From Anaerolineae bacterium (lineage in GTDB: Bacteria > Chloroflexota > Anaerolineae > Promineifilales > Promineifilaceae), in assembly GCA_030425205.1 (NCBI GenBank), contig JAUIAP010000024.1, forward strand, positions 1-64,000: a stretch of DNA of 64,000 nt. The letters are read 5' to 3'. A program made the translations under genes and the position numbers. The notes under the pieces are model-generated. The model did no database searches. It had not been told where the DNA came from and saw only the letters and a list, made by a program, of their open reading frames with translations. Below, piece by piece: positions 39,374-48,734 of this stretch. Numbering within the stretch: the stretch's first letter is position 1; each line of letters starts with the position of its first letter.

Positions 39374-39763
39374 ATTTGCATAATGTGATTCCTATCAAAA
39401 AGCGTGTCGTCAAAAGATAAATCTGTGGTTCAGTAGGCAATTAAAGTCAGTGGCAAAATACTGGTGTAGACGATTCACTCTCTGCTAGGAGTTTTGTGAT
39501 GAAATGCTCGATTCATTTGCTTGCATTTTTGGATTGATGGCTGTTGTTGTATTTGGCGTTGCGCGTTCGACAGGGTGGTGGTAGATGAGATTGAGATTGT
39601 GGCGTTTTATCCGTCGTCGAGTGTCAAGGAAGCGCATGCTGCACACTGTTTGGTATCGGTGGGTGCAAGTCAAGCGTTGGATGATGAAAATGGCAGCGGC
39701 GCACCTGACCCTAGTGAAGATTTTGATCCATCTATACGATAGATAAATAGAGACGCACTATCA
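39374..39763. other. Intergenic region, no supported gene
   Basis: Short frames exist on the plus strand around 39520–39740, but none has a ribosome site or a recognisable product. It separates the Rhs-like remnant from the AlbA_2-like gene on the minus strand. Confidence 0.4.
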
Positions 39764-40417
39764 CTAACAGTGGCAAGGTTGTTCCAATCCATCAAGAATA
39801 GTAGAAATCCTCCAGTAATGGCTCCATGCCACCAAATCGCACGAATTCTTAGCCCGATGCTCAAATGCAGCCTTTTTTATGTGCTCTAGGGCTTTTGCCT
39901 CATTTGGACTCGCCGTAGTAACGCTATCACCAGTACGGATAAATGTTGTCCCACGCGGGTGAGTAGTTCTTTTGGCATCTTGCATGTCTTCACCCAAGTG
40001 GTAGATTTCGGGTGAGGGAGGGATTTCAATAATTACTACTGGAACATCATTCACGTACTCATTATGGATGATAAGGCTATTGAAGCGAGGTTCACATCGC
40101 TTATTGATAATGTTGATGAGCTGAGATTCTGTCAATGACTCATGACGTATTGGGTGAATGCCGCGTTCTCCGTCAACGTTCATTTTGTCTTCTGCCCCCA
40201 AAAACAGATAAACAGTTTCACCAGCAACCGACGGATTTCCATTTGCAAGCGACAAAATGTCTTTAGTCAATTCACCTATTTGAAAGTGACGTTCATTACC
40301 CGACAAGATGTAACTCTTCTGCTTGAAGTCCAATCTGCCATCTTCATTTTGCACAAGTAGAGTTTGAATAAACGCGCTCTTGTCCTTTGCTTGTTGTAGC
40401 GAATTATCAAACCGCAA
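39764..40417 (-). CDS. AlbA_2/Schlafen-type putative DNA- or RNA-binding protein
   Basis: The 217-residue product carries an AlbA_2 (Schlafen-type) domain in its first 150 residues: EDGRLDFKQKSYIL, then ELTKDILSLANG, then GETVYLFLGAED, followed by PVVIIEIPPSPEIYHLG and TTFIRTGDSV. Proteins with this fold are ATP-dependent regulators or nucleases in phage defence and transcription, but no enzymatic motif fixes the role here. The start is TTG at 40417; an AGGGAG ribosome site eight bases upstream supports it. The gene is a single unit flanked by degraded sequence, a common setting for accessory defence genes. Confidence 0.7.
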   Translation of the reverse strand: MRFDNSLQQAKDKSAFIQTLLVQNEDGRLDFKQKSYILSGNERHFQIGELTKDILSLANGNPSVAGETVYLFLGAEDKMNVDGERGIHPIRHESLTESQLINIINKRCEPRFNSLIIHNEYVNDVPVVIIEIPPSPEIYHLGEDMQDAKRTTHPRGTTFIRTGDSVTTASPNEAKALEHIKKAAFEHRAKNSCDLVAWSHYWRISTILDGLEQPCHC

Positions 40418-40537
40418 CGAATTTCTCCCTCTGACTATTTCTATGAATCAAGCGATTGACATGGACATGACACAACCAATATTGCTCGATGCAACGCTCA
40501 GTGTGCATTACTGTCAAAATATGAGCATTACTTTCGT

Positions 40538-40891
40538 ATGCAGCCGCCGTTTTGTATCGCAGCGGGATATAACACACCGAGCGATAAAAGAGCTGTTGCG
40601 GCTGTATTCAAGGATGGAATGGCCTTTCGACGGGTGCCAGACCGATTGATGCGCGATTTCTATATTCGCCCAGCGGATGGTAGCATTCAACGCGGGAGTT
40701 TACTTGCCTATGGAACGTACGGCAATTTGACATTGGGAGTGATTAAATGGGTTACACACATTGTTGGACACAGCAGTGGTGGCATCGGACCCAGCGGCAT
40801 CGACCGAATTGACGGACGATTGACGCTATACCTTAAACTGAACGTAATCAGCCACTATAGCGTACTACACGTACAAGGAGTCTACTCACTC
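40538..40891 (+). other. Open in-frame region upstream of the metalloprotease gene
   Basis: Between the AlbA_2-like gene and the protease start, 118 codons are open in the protease frame. They read like protein (AAVFKDGMAFRRVPDRLMRD, then LLAYGTYGNLTLGVIKW and GGIGPSGIDRIDGRLTLYL). The protease itself almost certainly starts at 40892, where a ribosome site and signal peptide lie. This segment may be the tail of a vanished gene or a short unrecognised product. I cannot assign it. Confidence 0.35.
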
Positions 40892-43800
40892 ATGCGCATG
40901 CGTCAAACCATCATTTTAATCGCGAGCCTCTTGCTGGCCACCCTATGCAAAACCGCCACCGCTTCTCCAACTGACACCCCCGAGACTATCGTCAACGAGG
41001 CATGGACCAGCTGGACAGTCGGCGACGGCTTTATCTACTGGACCAAGAGTTGCAATACGCTCGACGGCGACTATCTCAGCACTATAAAACGGCGACCACT
41101 GACCGGTAGCGTCGTCACAACGCTCAGTCGAATCGACGCCCAATTCGATTGTGAAGCCCACTCCCACCTAACGCCTCAGGACGGTGACCTCTACTACTAC
41201 GACTCGCAAAACCATGAGATTCGTTTTGAGAGCGGCGACCCTGATGAGGATGAGCCGCAGACGATAGTCACCTTTTCGTCTGGCAGCTACCCAATCGGCC
41301 GAAAACTGGCGATTTATGGTGACCATATCTACTGGATCGCCAACAACAATGATATTCAGCGTGCCAACCGCAGCGGCGGCAGTGCCACTACATTTGTCGA
41401 CACCGGTAACGCCTCGCTGTCCGACATTGCGGCCGACGCTTGGCGTATCTGGTGGACGACGGGCGGCGGCGTACGCTATGTCGCAGCCGCTTGTTCGCCG
41501 CTACCCTGCGCCGCCGATCCAGCCATCGTCAGCGGGGTGTCTGCTGACTATCTGTTGCCGCTCACTGGCCAATACGGTGGCATTCAGCCTGACATCATCT
41601 GGACTAAAATCGGCGGCACCGATCAGGTGCAGCGCTATCGCTGCACGGGTCTTTTCAACCCGATCTGCACAACGACGACGCTGCATACGGCCTCAAGCAG
41701 TTTGCGCAACATCTACCAGACAGCACTTGGTCTCGACGTCAACGATGCGTCTGCTGTCTTCTGGAAAGAACGGCTTTCCGATCTCGATATTCGCCTCTAC
41801 CGCGACACGATCGCCGGTGGCAGCCCAACCGCCGTCCAGAGTGGACTCAACGCAGATTGGCGCACCTATACTGATGAGGCATATGTCTACTTTGCGGTCA
41901 GCAGCACGGAGATCAGCCGACTGCCCCACGGCGCGGCTGAGGTGACAACTGATCTACTCGCGCTAACCGACATCGAGGTCACGCAAGGGATTCAGCGTCT
42001 CAACAACGACGTCAAGCTGATCGCCGACAAGCCAACTTTTGTTCGTGTTTTTGGTGATATTCTTAGTACGGGTCAAGCAGAACACGTGCAAGTGCAGCTC
42101 GTCGGCATGCGTAACGGTGCAGCCCTGCCTGGCAGTCCGCTCGATCCGTTCGATGGCAGCGAGACGCTCGGCTGGATTGCCCAGCAGCGCAGCGAAAGCG
42201 ATGGTGGCTGGAACTTCCAGCTTCCAACGTCGTGGCGTAGCGGCGACGTCACGCTGATCGCCGAACTCGACCCCAACAACTTATACGAGGACGGTGGCAC
42301 AAACAACAGCTTACAGCTAGAGATCGACTTTGATGGCTCGCCAAACACCTGCATCGTCTTTGCGCCTGTGCGCACTGCACAGGGAAAGCCAAGCCTCGCC
42401 GGCAACTATGGTGCTGAGACGGTACAGCGCTTTATCGACTTCATGCCAATTGACGGCGCACGCACCTACCGCCAGAGCCAATCCTACGAGGAGCTTGAAA
42501 CATGCTGGTGGGAGGGGATTGTCCCCTATCCCTGCTATGGCCCCTATGAGCTGTATGACAACTCGTGGGTCGCTGACAAAACGGAGCTGATGACCTCGGT
42601 CATTGCACGACGTGGCTTTAGCGACGATCCAGACGAGTGTGACGCCTCTGGCGCACAGGTCCATTACGCCGGCATGGCGCATCCGCGCTCCGATACAGGC
42701 ACCACCAACGGCACGGGCAATTACTACATCAACGCGCTCTGGTTCAAGCTGCAAAAAGATGGACCAGACGGCGCCGATGATTGGGAGTGGCCGCAGGCGG
42801 GGGGTACGTTGGCGCATGAAGTGACTCATAATTACGATCGGCAGCATATCGCCTGCACTGGCAATGAGTCAGACACCGATCCTAATTACCCCTATCCTCC
42901 CTGCCAACTCGATGATGACCTGGACACCGACAGCGACGACGTGACCTTCTTAACTGAAGGCATCTTTGGCTTCCACCTCGACTCACGCCGTCCAATCATG
43001 CCGACAGAGGCTGGCCCACTGATGAGCTATGCCAGCGCGCGCTGGATTGATGACTACACTTATGAAGACATCTACGATGAGCTCATCGGCCGTGGTCGGA
43101 ATACAGCGACGCCAGAAGATAGCGACCTCATCGTGCTGACTGGCATCGTTGACCAGCAGAATGAGCGCGGCGAGTTGCGCCATGCCTACATTGTGCCGCC
43201 CGACGTACAAACAGCGACGCTGCAAGAAAATCTCATCCATTCAGCACGCAACGTGACTGGCTACCACGTTAGGCTTTACGACGCCGCTGCTGGATTACTT
43301 GGTGACCACGCGGTGCCGCTTGAACCGTTTGTCGACCGAGATGATGGCCCGACGGCCGATAGTTTCCTGTTCAGCGTCCCGCGACCAGCGGCAGCCGTGG
43401 CGTCGATCGAGCTGCTATATAACACGACGGTGCTGATGCGCTTGCAGCCAGGTAACACGGTGCCGACCAATAGCATTACACAGCCAACTGCTGGCAGCAT
43501 CGTCGATGAGCCGTTTGTGATCGAGTTTGAGGCGCAAGACGCCGACCAGCATGATCAGTTGCTCAGCATCGTGCAGTACAGCATCGACAACGGTTCGAGC
43601 TGGCGAACGCTACAAACGCAGGTGGGAGGGTATGGCACGACGCGCGTTTTGGCGCTAGACGCCGCCCAGCTTGTGCCTGGCAGCGTCGGCCAGACGGCGC
43701 GCGTGCGCGTGCTGACCAGCGACGGCATCAACACCGCCATCGCGACCAGCGACGCCTTTACCGTCCCCAATCGCGCGCCGCAAAGCATCATCGCCCAGCC

Positions 43801-45232
43801 ACAGGAGGGAGAGACGTTTCCAGCGGGTCAGTCGATCACGCTGCGAGGTACGGCATGGGACGCCGAAACAGGCACACTCGATCGGTCAGCACTTAGTTGG
43901 CGCGTCAACGGCGACGTTGCAGGAAACAGCGACCTAGTGGTGGTAGACGGTCTGGCTCCCGGCTTTCACACCGTTACGCTGGACGCCAGCGACGGTTCGC
44001 GCAGCAGTGCGGCCGCTGATGTGGAATTCGAGGTGCTGCCACTGGTCGTACCAGAGGGAGAGCAGCCCACTGTCGATGCCTATTGCAACGACGATGCCTA
44101 CGAAACGGCCGTTCAGCTCTCACTGCAACCCGTTATCGACGCGGCGACAGCTTTCCTCTTGCAGCATGACGACGACCTCTATGTATGCGCCACTGGGCTG
44201 CAAAGCAACGATATTAGCTCGTTTGAAGTTCTGATCGACACCAACCGCAGCGGCGGCTCCTTCATCACAGCATCTGACAGTGCCTTCCGCATCGACGAGG
44301 GGGGCAACGCTACGACGCGCCGTGGCGATGGCGGCAATGCGTGGGTTCAGTCTGGACCTGGCGGGCTGACGGCACGTATGCGACTGCGTGGTGACGAGCG
44401 GTGGCAGGCGGAAATGCGCATCGACGGCGATGTCATCGGCGACTTTGATGGCGTGTTGGCACTAGCATTACGCTACACGTTTCCCTTCTTCGCCAGCGAG
44501 CTAAACTTCATGTGGCCGCATTCGGCCGATCCCGGCCAAGCTGGAACGTGGGCGCACAGCTACGTTCTGCCACAGCCACAGATTAGCGCGATGTCGCCAC
44601 TCAGCGCAACCGTCGGCAGCGAAGGTGTGACGCTCGTGGTCAACGGCTCCGATCTCAACAACGGAATGGCAGTGCGCTGGAACGGATTCGCACTGCCAAC
44701 CACATACGTAAACAGCAGTACGCTACATGCCGCCGTCGGCGTCGACCAACTCGATACGACTGGCAGCTTTGAAGTCGTCGTGCAGGCAGACGGGACAGGC
44801 GTCAACAGTACGCCATTCGACTTCAGAGTGGTCAATCCAGAGCCCGTCCTAACCCAGCTGACACCCGATAGCGTGCCAGCTGGCGCGTCAGCCCAGACAG
44901 TCACGCTAACTGGTAATGAGTTCGTCGCTGGTGCAGTGGTACTTTGGAACGGGGAGCCGCTTCCAACCACGTTTGTCAACAGTGGCGAACTGCGTGCAGC
45001 GCTGACTGCAGACCTTCTGCGCGACGGGCGCGGCGTGACGATTACTGTCCTCAATCCCGAGCCGGGGGGTGGTTCATCGTCTCAAACATTCACCATCGCC
45101 ACAGTGCCAACAACTATCACATTGACAGCGTCGCAAACGGATAGCAGCGCAATGTTCCAACTCCTCTGGTTACTGCTCTTCGTTGGTATTTTTAGTCTGA
45201 CACTGCTGGCCTGGCGGCAAGACATTTTATGA
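40892..45232 (+). CDS. Secreted, C-terminally anchored putative zinc metalloprotease
   Basis: This 1446-residue protein starts at ATG 40892 with AAGGAG eleven bases upstream. A signal peptide covers residues 1–26. A YWTD-like propeller follows (DGFIYWTKSC, GDLYYYDSQN, GDHIYWIANN). A CARDB-like domain comes next, then a catalytic region with HEVTHNYDRQH at 642–652. That gives the HExxH zinc site plus a third His at the metzincin spacing, but with Asp where metzincins have Gly. Ig-like domains follow, then two IPT/TIG repeats (PLSATVGSEGVTLVVNGSDL; PDSVPAGASAQTVTLTGNEF), then a C-terminal helix (LLWLLLFVGIFSLTLLAW) and short tail. It probably digests or binds material at the cell surface. The substrate is unknown. 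Confidence 0.75.
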   Translation: MRMRQTIILIASLLLATLCKTATASPTDTPETIVNEAWTSWTVGDGFIYWTKSCNTLDGDYLSTIKRRPLTGSVVTTLSRIDAQFDCEAHSHLTPQDGDLYYYDSQNHEIRFESGDPDEDEPQTIVTFSSGSYPIGRKLAIYGDHIYWIANNNDIQRANRSGGSATTFVDTGNASLSDIAADAWRIWWTTGGGVRYVAAACSPLPCAADPAIVSGVSADYLLPLTGQYGGIQPDIIWTKIGGTDQVQRYRCTGLFNPICTTTTLHTASSSLRNIYQTALGLDVNDASAVFWKERLSDLDIRLYRDTIAGGSPTAVQSGLNADWRTYTDEAYVYFAVSSTEISRLPHGAAEVTTDLLALTDIEVTQGIQRLNNDVKLIADKPTFVRVFGDILSTGQAEHVQVQLVGMRNGAALPGSPLDPFDGSETLGWIAQQRSESDGGWNFQLPTSWRSGDVTLIAELDPNNLYEDGGTNNSLQLEIDFDGSPNTCIVFAPVRTAQGKPSLAGNYGAETVQRFIDFMPIDGARTYRQSQSYEELETCWWEGIVPYPCYGPYELYDNSWVADKTELMTSVIARRGFSDDPDECDASGAQVHYAGMAHPRSDTGTTNGTGNYYINALWFKLQKDGPDGADDWEWPQAGGTLAHEVTHNYDRQHIACTGNESDTDPNYPYPPCQLDDDLDTDSDDVTFLTEGIFGFHLDSRRPIMPTEAGPLMSYASARWIDDYTYEDIYDELIGRGRNTATPEDSDLIVLTGIVDQQNERGELRHAYIVPPDVQTATLQENLIHSARNVTGYHVRLYDAAAGLLGDHAVPLEPFVDRDDGPTADSFLFSVPRPAAAVASIELLYNTTVLMRLQPGNTVPTNSITQPTAGSIVDEPFVIEFEAQDADQHDQLLSIVQYSIDNGSSWRTLQTQVGGYGTTRVLALDAAQLVPGSVGQTARVRVLTSDGINTAIATSDAFTVPNRAPQSIIAQPQEGETFPAGQSITLRGTAWDAETGTLDRSALSWRVNGDVAGNSDLVVVDGLAPGFHTVTLDASDGSRSSAAADVEFEVLPLVVPEGEQPTVDAYCNDDAYETAVQLSLQPVIDAATAFLLQHDDDLYVCATGLQSNDISSFEVLIDTNRSGGSFITASDSAFRIDEGGNATTRRGDGGNAWVQSGPGGLTARMRLRGDERWQAEMRIDGDVIGDFDGVLALALRYTFPFFASELNFMWPHSADPGQAGTWAHSYVLPQPQISAMSPLSATVGSEGVTLVVNGSDLNNGMAVRWNGFALPTTYVNSSTLHAAVGVDQLDTTGSFEVVVQADGTGVNSTPFDFRVVNPEPVLTQLTPDSVPAGASAQTVTLTGNEFVAGAVVLWNGEPLPTTFVNSGELRAALTADLLRDGRGVTITVLNPEPGGGSSSQTFTIATVPTTITLTASQTDSSAMFQLLWLLLFVGIFSLTLLAWRQDIL

Positions 45233-45502
45233 TAGGTAATGGCTGTATATTAATACTGCAACGAGACTTTGCGGATGGGATTAGAAATGCCAGATACGGC
45301 GGACTCGACACAGTCTCGTTGTGGTATTAGATACCGCGATAAGAGTTAAGAAGCAATCTGCGCCTTGGAAGGATAATTTGGCTCAAAAGGCTTTTACTTC
45401 ATTCAAAAGGATCTGCTATGTTATCCTCCAAGTTTGTTGGTTTGTCGGCAAGGGCTTGAGCGCATTGGGCTAAATCGGCCGTATGAACCACCCCTCGCCT
45501 AG

Positions 45503-45756
45503 TCACGATGCTGCATAGGCCGCTGCTTCGCCTCTTACAAAATGCCTGCGCTTGTAGAGGTCAATCGCCATCGTCGTATCATGCGGCAGCGGGACAGATT
45601 TCGCAAAGGTGTAGGTGTTTTCATCTTCTAGTGGCGTTTTTGGGAAGAGGCGTTCCACTTTAAGCAAGTGGCATAGTTCACTTAAAAACAGTTGATAGTT
45701 GGCGCGTTTGGCCGCGCCTGATGCTTGCCAGCAATGATGAAGTCGTTTGGGATCAT
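45503..45756 (-). pseudogene. N-terminal remnant of a type II-like DNA methyltransferase
   Basis: Reading the minus strand from an ATG at 45756 gives MIPNDFI. After a one-base frameshift it continues as WQASGAAKRANYQLFLSELC, then LLKVERLFPKTP, DENTYTFAKSVPLP and IDLYKRRHFV. Large class I SAM-dependent DNA methyltransferases of restriction systems start almost the same way (ASGAAERANYQLFLxELC, YVFExxV, IDLYKRxxFVLEAKQ). The match ends after about 75 residues and a stop follows at 45503. It is a truncated, frameshifted relic of a restriction-modification gene at the left border of the PRTRC cluster. Confidence 0.7.
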
Positions 45757-45860
45757 GGTATTCTGGTTATTGCGATCTGCTAGCGTGGATTATGTGGCAA
45801 CGTGGCAGAATGGGCAAGCGTGGCGGTCGATCGGTGTAGAGAGCTGACCCCGCACTGTTC

Positions 45861-45958
45861 CGCGCTAACGCGCGTGCGAGAGTGAGCGACTAATCGCTAG
45901 TCGCCAACCTTCTGGTTATAAGTGATTGAACCCGACCCCGCTCTATGGGTCGGGTTTT
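45861..45958 (+). promoter_or_regulatory. Leader with hairpins and terminator just before the ParB-like gene
   Basis: The leader starts with cgcgctaacgcgcgtg (45861–45876), identical to 55334–55349. TGAGCG follows, then a hairpin gcgact/agtcgc, a small aacc-ttct-ggtt hairpin, and a strong terminator (cccgaccc/gggtcggg, 45931–45954, then TTTT). The terminator ends 32 bases before the ATG of the gene it precedes, and no other gene separates them. This suggests conditional read-through (attenuation) controlling the cluster. It could also simply insulate the operon from upstream transcription. Confidence 0.55.
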
Positions 45959-45989
45959 ACTTTTTAACCGCACTTATTGGAGAAACCTT

Positions 45990-48284
45990 ATGACCCAAAC
46001 GACGCTCATCCCATCAACCACTGCCCCGCCAGATGTTTCGGTGGTTGTCACACTGGCGCAACTGCACATCCACGATGCACACGACCGCACCCGCTACGAT
46101 TTGGACAAGCTAGCAGGGTTGACGCTGCAAGTGGTGGAGCGCAACTTAGATAAATGGCAACCCGTCACCGCCGCGCTGTCGCAACCCGCCAACGGCAAGG
46201 CGGCGCAATATCGCATCATCAGCGGACATCGCCGCTGGCTGGCACGGATTCTTGCGTATGCCGTGCTGGAATGGGCGAAGTTGCCCCAGCATCAAGAACG
46301 GACAGAGGGCGGTATTGACCTGCCATTTGTGCGCGACCTGCTCATCGAAATTGTGCAAACATTGACAGGGCAGACACAGGCAGAGGGGATGGTTGTGCAG
46401 ACGATACTTTCGGCCGAATCTGTCCACGCTGCCATCAGCCAACTGCTGCAATTGTACGGCGACCACGAAATCATCATCGCCCAATTTACAGGCAGTGCAA
46501 AAGCGCAAATGCTGGCACTGCAAGCAGCCAACAGCAACCGCGAAGACCCAGACCCGCTTGGCCTAGCGCGTTCGTATCAAGCGGCCTATGAAGCAGGCGC
46601 GACCCCCGCCGAAATCGCCCGACACTCAGGCGTGCATACAGAGTATGTGTTTAATCATTTGGCGTTGACGCAGATTTCGGCCGAAATCGCCACTGCCATC
46701 AGCGACGGCAAACTGCACATCGGTATCGCCCGTCAACTGGCGCGTTATGAAAATCCGCTACAAGCAGGGCTGACAAACTTTGTTCTGCTCTCCCTTGCAC
46801 CCAATGGCGTTGCCATCACAATCAGCGGTCTGAAACAGGTTGCCAAACGCTTCAAGAAGTGGAACGGCCTACAAGCTCCCCTGACAGCCACCCCTCGCCA
46901 GAGCCAGCGCAACGTTGCGCGTGTCTTGGCAGCCCTGTGGCAAAAAGCGGTTGAGGGGAACGTCGTCCACGCATGGACGGCCGCTGTCCAGATGGCGGCT
47001 GCATCGAATGCAGGGGCGGACTACCTCAACGAGCCGTGGCTAGACAGTGCCAAAACCGCCGCGTGGTTTGCCGCACTTGATACACAGCGCAAATACCGTG
47101 ATGCGGACAACAACCTCAACTGGCAAACCATCGTCACGGATCTACTTCTCCCCGTGAGTTGCGAAACGTGTCCCATCGGCAAACTGCTGCGCCAATCCCT
47201 GCAATCTGACATCGGCGAAGGACGCGACGGCGCGACGGGCATCCCCTGCCGTCTCCATGCCGCTGGCGAACATGGAAAATGTCTGCACGGCTATGCGCCA
47301 AACGATTCACTGCAAGTGCCTGTCCCGTTCGATTGGGCAACGCACACGGGTGTCGAACGCGAAAACGGTGGCTACGTTGTGAAGAGTGAAGAAGCCCTCC
47401 AACAAGCGTGGCAAATCCAACAGCAGCTTGAAGCAGAAACCGAACAAGCCACGTCTGCTGAAAGCGATGCTCCAGCAGCTTCACAAGCTGTAGAAGTCAA
47501 ACGCACGCAGATCGAACCCATGCCTGATGGCAGCATTCAAGCCGTCTCTGTCGCTGCGAACAGTCCCGTTATTGCAACGGCCGCATCACCAGAACCAGTC
47601 CCTGAAAAGAGCGCAACGCCGGAACGTGACAGCAAAACCCAAGCACGTATTCGGCAGTTTATGGAATCCGTCGCTGCCCAAACTTCAACCCATCCATTCG
47701 CCACACCTTGCGCCACCTGTCGGCATAAGTTGGACAGTTCGCCTGTTAAATCACGGGAAAATGCGCCGCACTGTGCATGGGCAAAGGGGAGTCGTTCCCT
47801 CAGTTTTACCCAACTAGAACCAACCGAAAAGGACACCAGCTTTACGTCTATTCCCGTCTGCCGCCAATACGCCCCCAAGAGTGAATGGCGTGACCTCATC
47901 CCGACACACATAGGCGACTGCACCCTGCCGCGCACATGGCTGACGACACAGATTTTGGAACTCATTGGGCAGATGTCCTCTGGTCGCGCACGTGTCTACG
48001 GTGGACACACCGCCAAGATCGCGCAGTACCCGCTGGAGTTTCTGACGGGTCGGCCGATGGGGAGTAGCGAAACACACGCCAACTGGTTCAAAGATCGCTT
48101 CCAAGAAGAACAGGGCAACTTGTCAGACGGTCAGATGATGACCCTCTTTATCTGGATCATGGCAGAACGCCGACGCCTACAACAGCAATCGTTCTTGCTG
48201 CCTACCAATGGCAGCGCGACACAGTTTGTGCGCGTGCAGGAAAAGGCGGTCAATAAGTTTGGCAAGGAGAAACCGAATGCTTGA
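45990..48284 (+). CDS. PRTRC-type ParB-related protein
   Basis: The 764-residue protein opens with a ParB/Srx-like N-terminal domain (VVTLAQLHIHDAHDRTRYDLDKL, then YRIISGHRRWLARILA), followed by a KorB/ParB-type helix-turn-helix (GATPAEIARHSGVHTEYVFNHLALT with SDGKLHIGIARQLA after it). The C-terminal half carries two Cys clusters (SCETCPIG with PCRLH and KCLHGY, then TPCATCRH with PHCAW) that look like metal-binding knuckles. GGAGA precedes ATG 45990. In PRTRC cassettes the ParB homologue begins the operon, and the ubiquitin-like, E2-like, JAMM and ThiF genes follow, as here. Family members are plasmid- or island-borne; whether this one segregates DNA is unproven. Confidence 0.8.
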   Translation: MTQTTLIPSTTAPPDVSVVVTLAQLHIHDAHDRTRYDLDKLAGLTLQVVERNLDKWQPVTAALSQPANGKAAQYRIISGHRRWLARILAYAVLEWAKLPQHQERTEGGIDLPFVRDLLIEIVQTLTGQTQAEGMVVQTILSAESVHAAISQLLQLYGDHEIIIAQFTGSAKAQMLALQAANSNREDPDPLGLARSYQAAYEAGATPAEIARHSGVHTEYVFNHLALTQISAEIATAISDGKLHIGIARQLARYENPLQAGLTNFVLLSLAPNGVAITISGLKQVAKRFKKWNGLQAPLTATPRQSQRNVARVLAALWQKAVEGNVVHAWTAAVQMAAASNAGADYLNEPWLDSAKTAAWFAALDTQRKYRDADNNLNWQTIVTDLLLPVSCETCPIGKLLRQSLQSDIGEGRDGATGIPCRLHAAGEHGKCLHGYAPNDSLQVPVPFDWATHTGVERENGGYVVKSEEALQQAWQIQQQLEAETEQATSAESDAPAASQAVEVKRTQIEPMPDGSIQAVSVAANSPVIATAASPEPVPEKSATPERDSKTQARIRQFMESVAAQTSTHPFATPCATCRHKLDSSPVKSRENAPHCAWAKGSRSLSFTQLEPTEKDTSFTSIPVCRQYAPKSEWRDLIPTHIGDCTLPRTWLTTQILELIGQMSSGRARVYGGHTAKIAQYPLEFLTGRPMGSSETHANWFKDRFQEEQGNLSDGQMMTLFIWIMAERRRLQQQSFLLPTNGSATQFVRVQEKAVNKFGKEKPNA

Positions 48285-48636
48285 CCTCACGACCCTTCTT
48301 CAACAACGTGACGAGACGCCTGTCGTTCAGCCGCCCGCGGCCGACCCGCTGGCAGCGCATGAAATCGCTTTGACACTGCGTTTGCAACCTGCTGCAAATT
48401 TCACACAACGTACGGTGCAGGGCGTGATCGGTATTCCCAAGCAGATGCCCATCTTCCTCTCCGAGGGCGTGACGCTCACCGAGCTAATCGCCACGGTGCA
48501 GGCACTCTACGCCCAACTGACACCCCCTATGGAAGCTGCGGCGACACAGACAGAATGTAGCTCCCGCCACCCGCGCGGATCGGCCGAAATCGCCAGCGTC
48601 ACAACCGCACCAGCGTCACAACTCGACATTTTCTAA
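48277..48636 (+). CDS. Small hypothetical protein, possibly PRTRC E-like
   Basis: The 119-residue product starts at ATG 48277, overlapping the ParB-like gene by eight bases, with GGAG upstream. The middle is a beta-rich segment (IALTLRLQPAANFTQRTVQGVIG) followed by LTELIATVQALYAQL, a strand-then-helix order like that of PRTRC protein E. The tail is low-complexity and carries a TCGGCCGA copy. The identification rests mainly on position next to the ParB homologue and is weak. Confidence 0.5.
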   Translation: MLDLTTLLQQRDETPVVQPPAADPLAAHEIALTLRLQPAANFTQRTVQGVIGIPKQMPIFLSEGVTLTELIATVQALYAQLTPPMEAAATQTECSSRHPRGSAEIASVTTAPASQLDIF

Positions 48637-48734
48637 GCCGTTTACCCAAGAGGCATAAAGATGACAGGCAACAAAGTTTTATCCTTCCTGCAACCAGCGG
48701 GCTCCTTTCATCTTTCATCCTCCTTCAAAAACTC

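Noticed and set aside
39521..39742. Possible small gene of 73 codons
   Set aside because: No ribosome site, two competing frames, no recognisable product, and it overlaps degraded sequence.
45233..45989. tRNA gene or attachment site at the left edge of the PRTRC cluster
   Set aside because: I could not fold a cloverleaf and saw no direct repeat pair that would mark att sites within the window.
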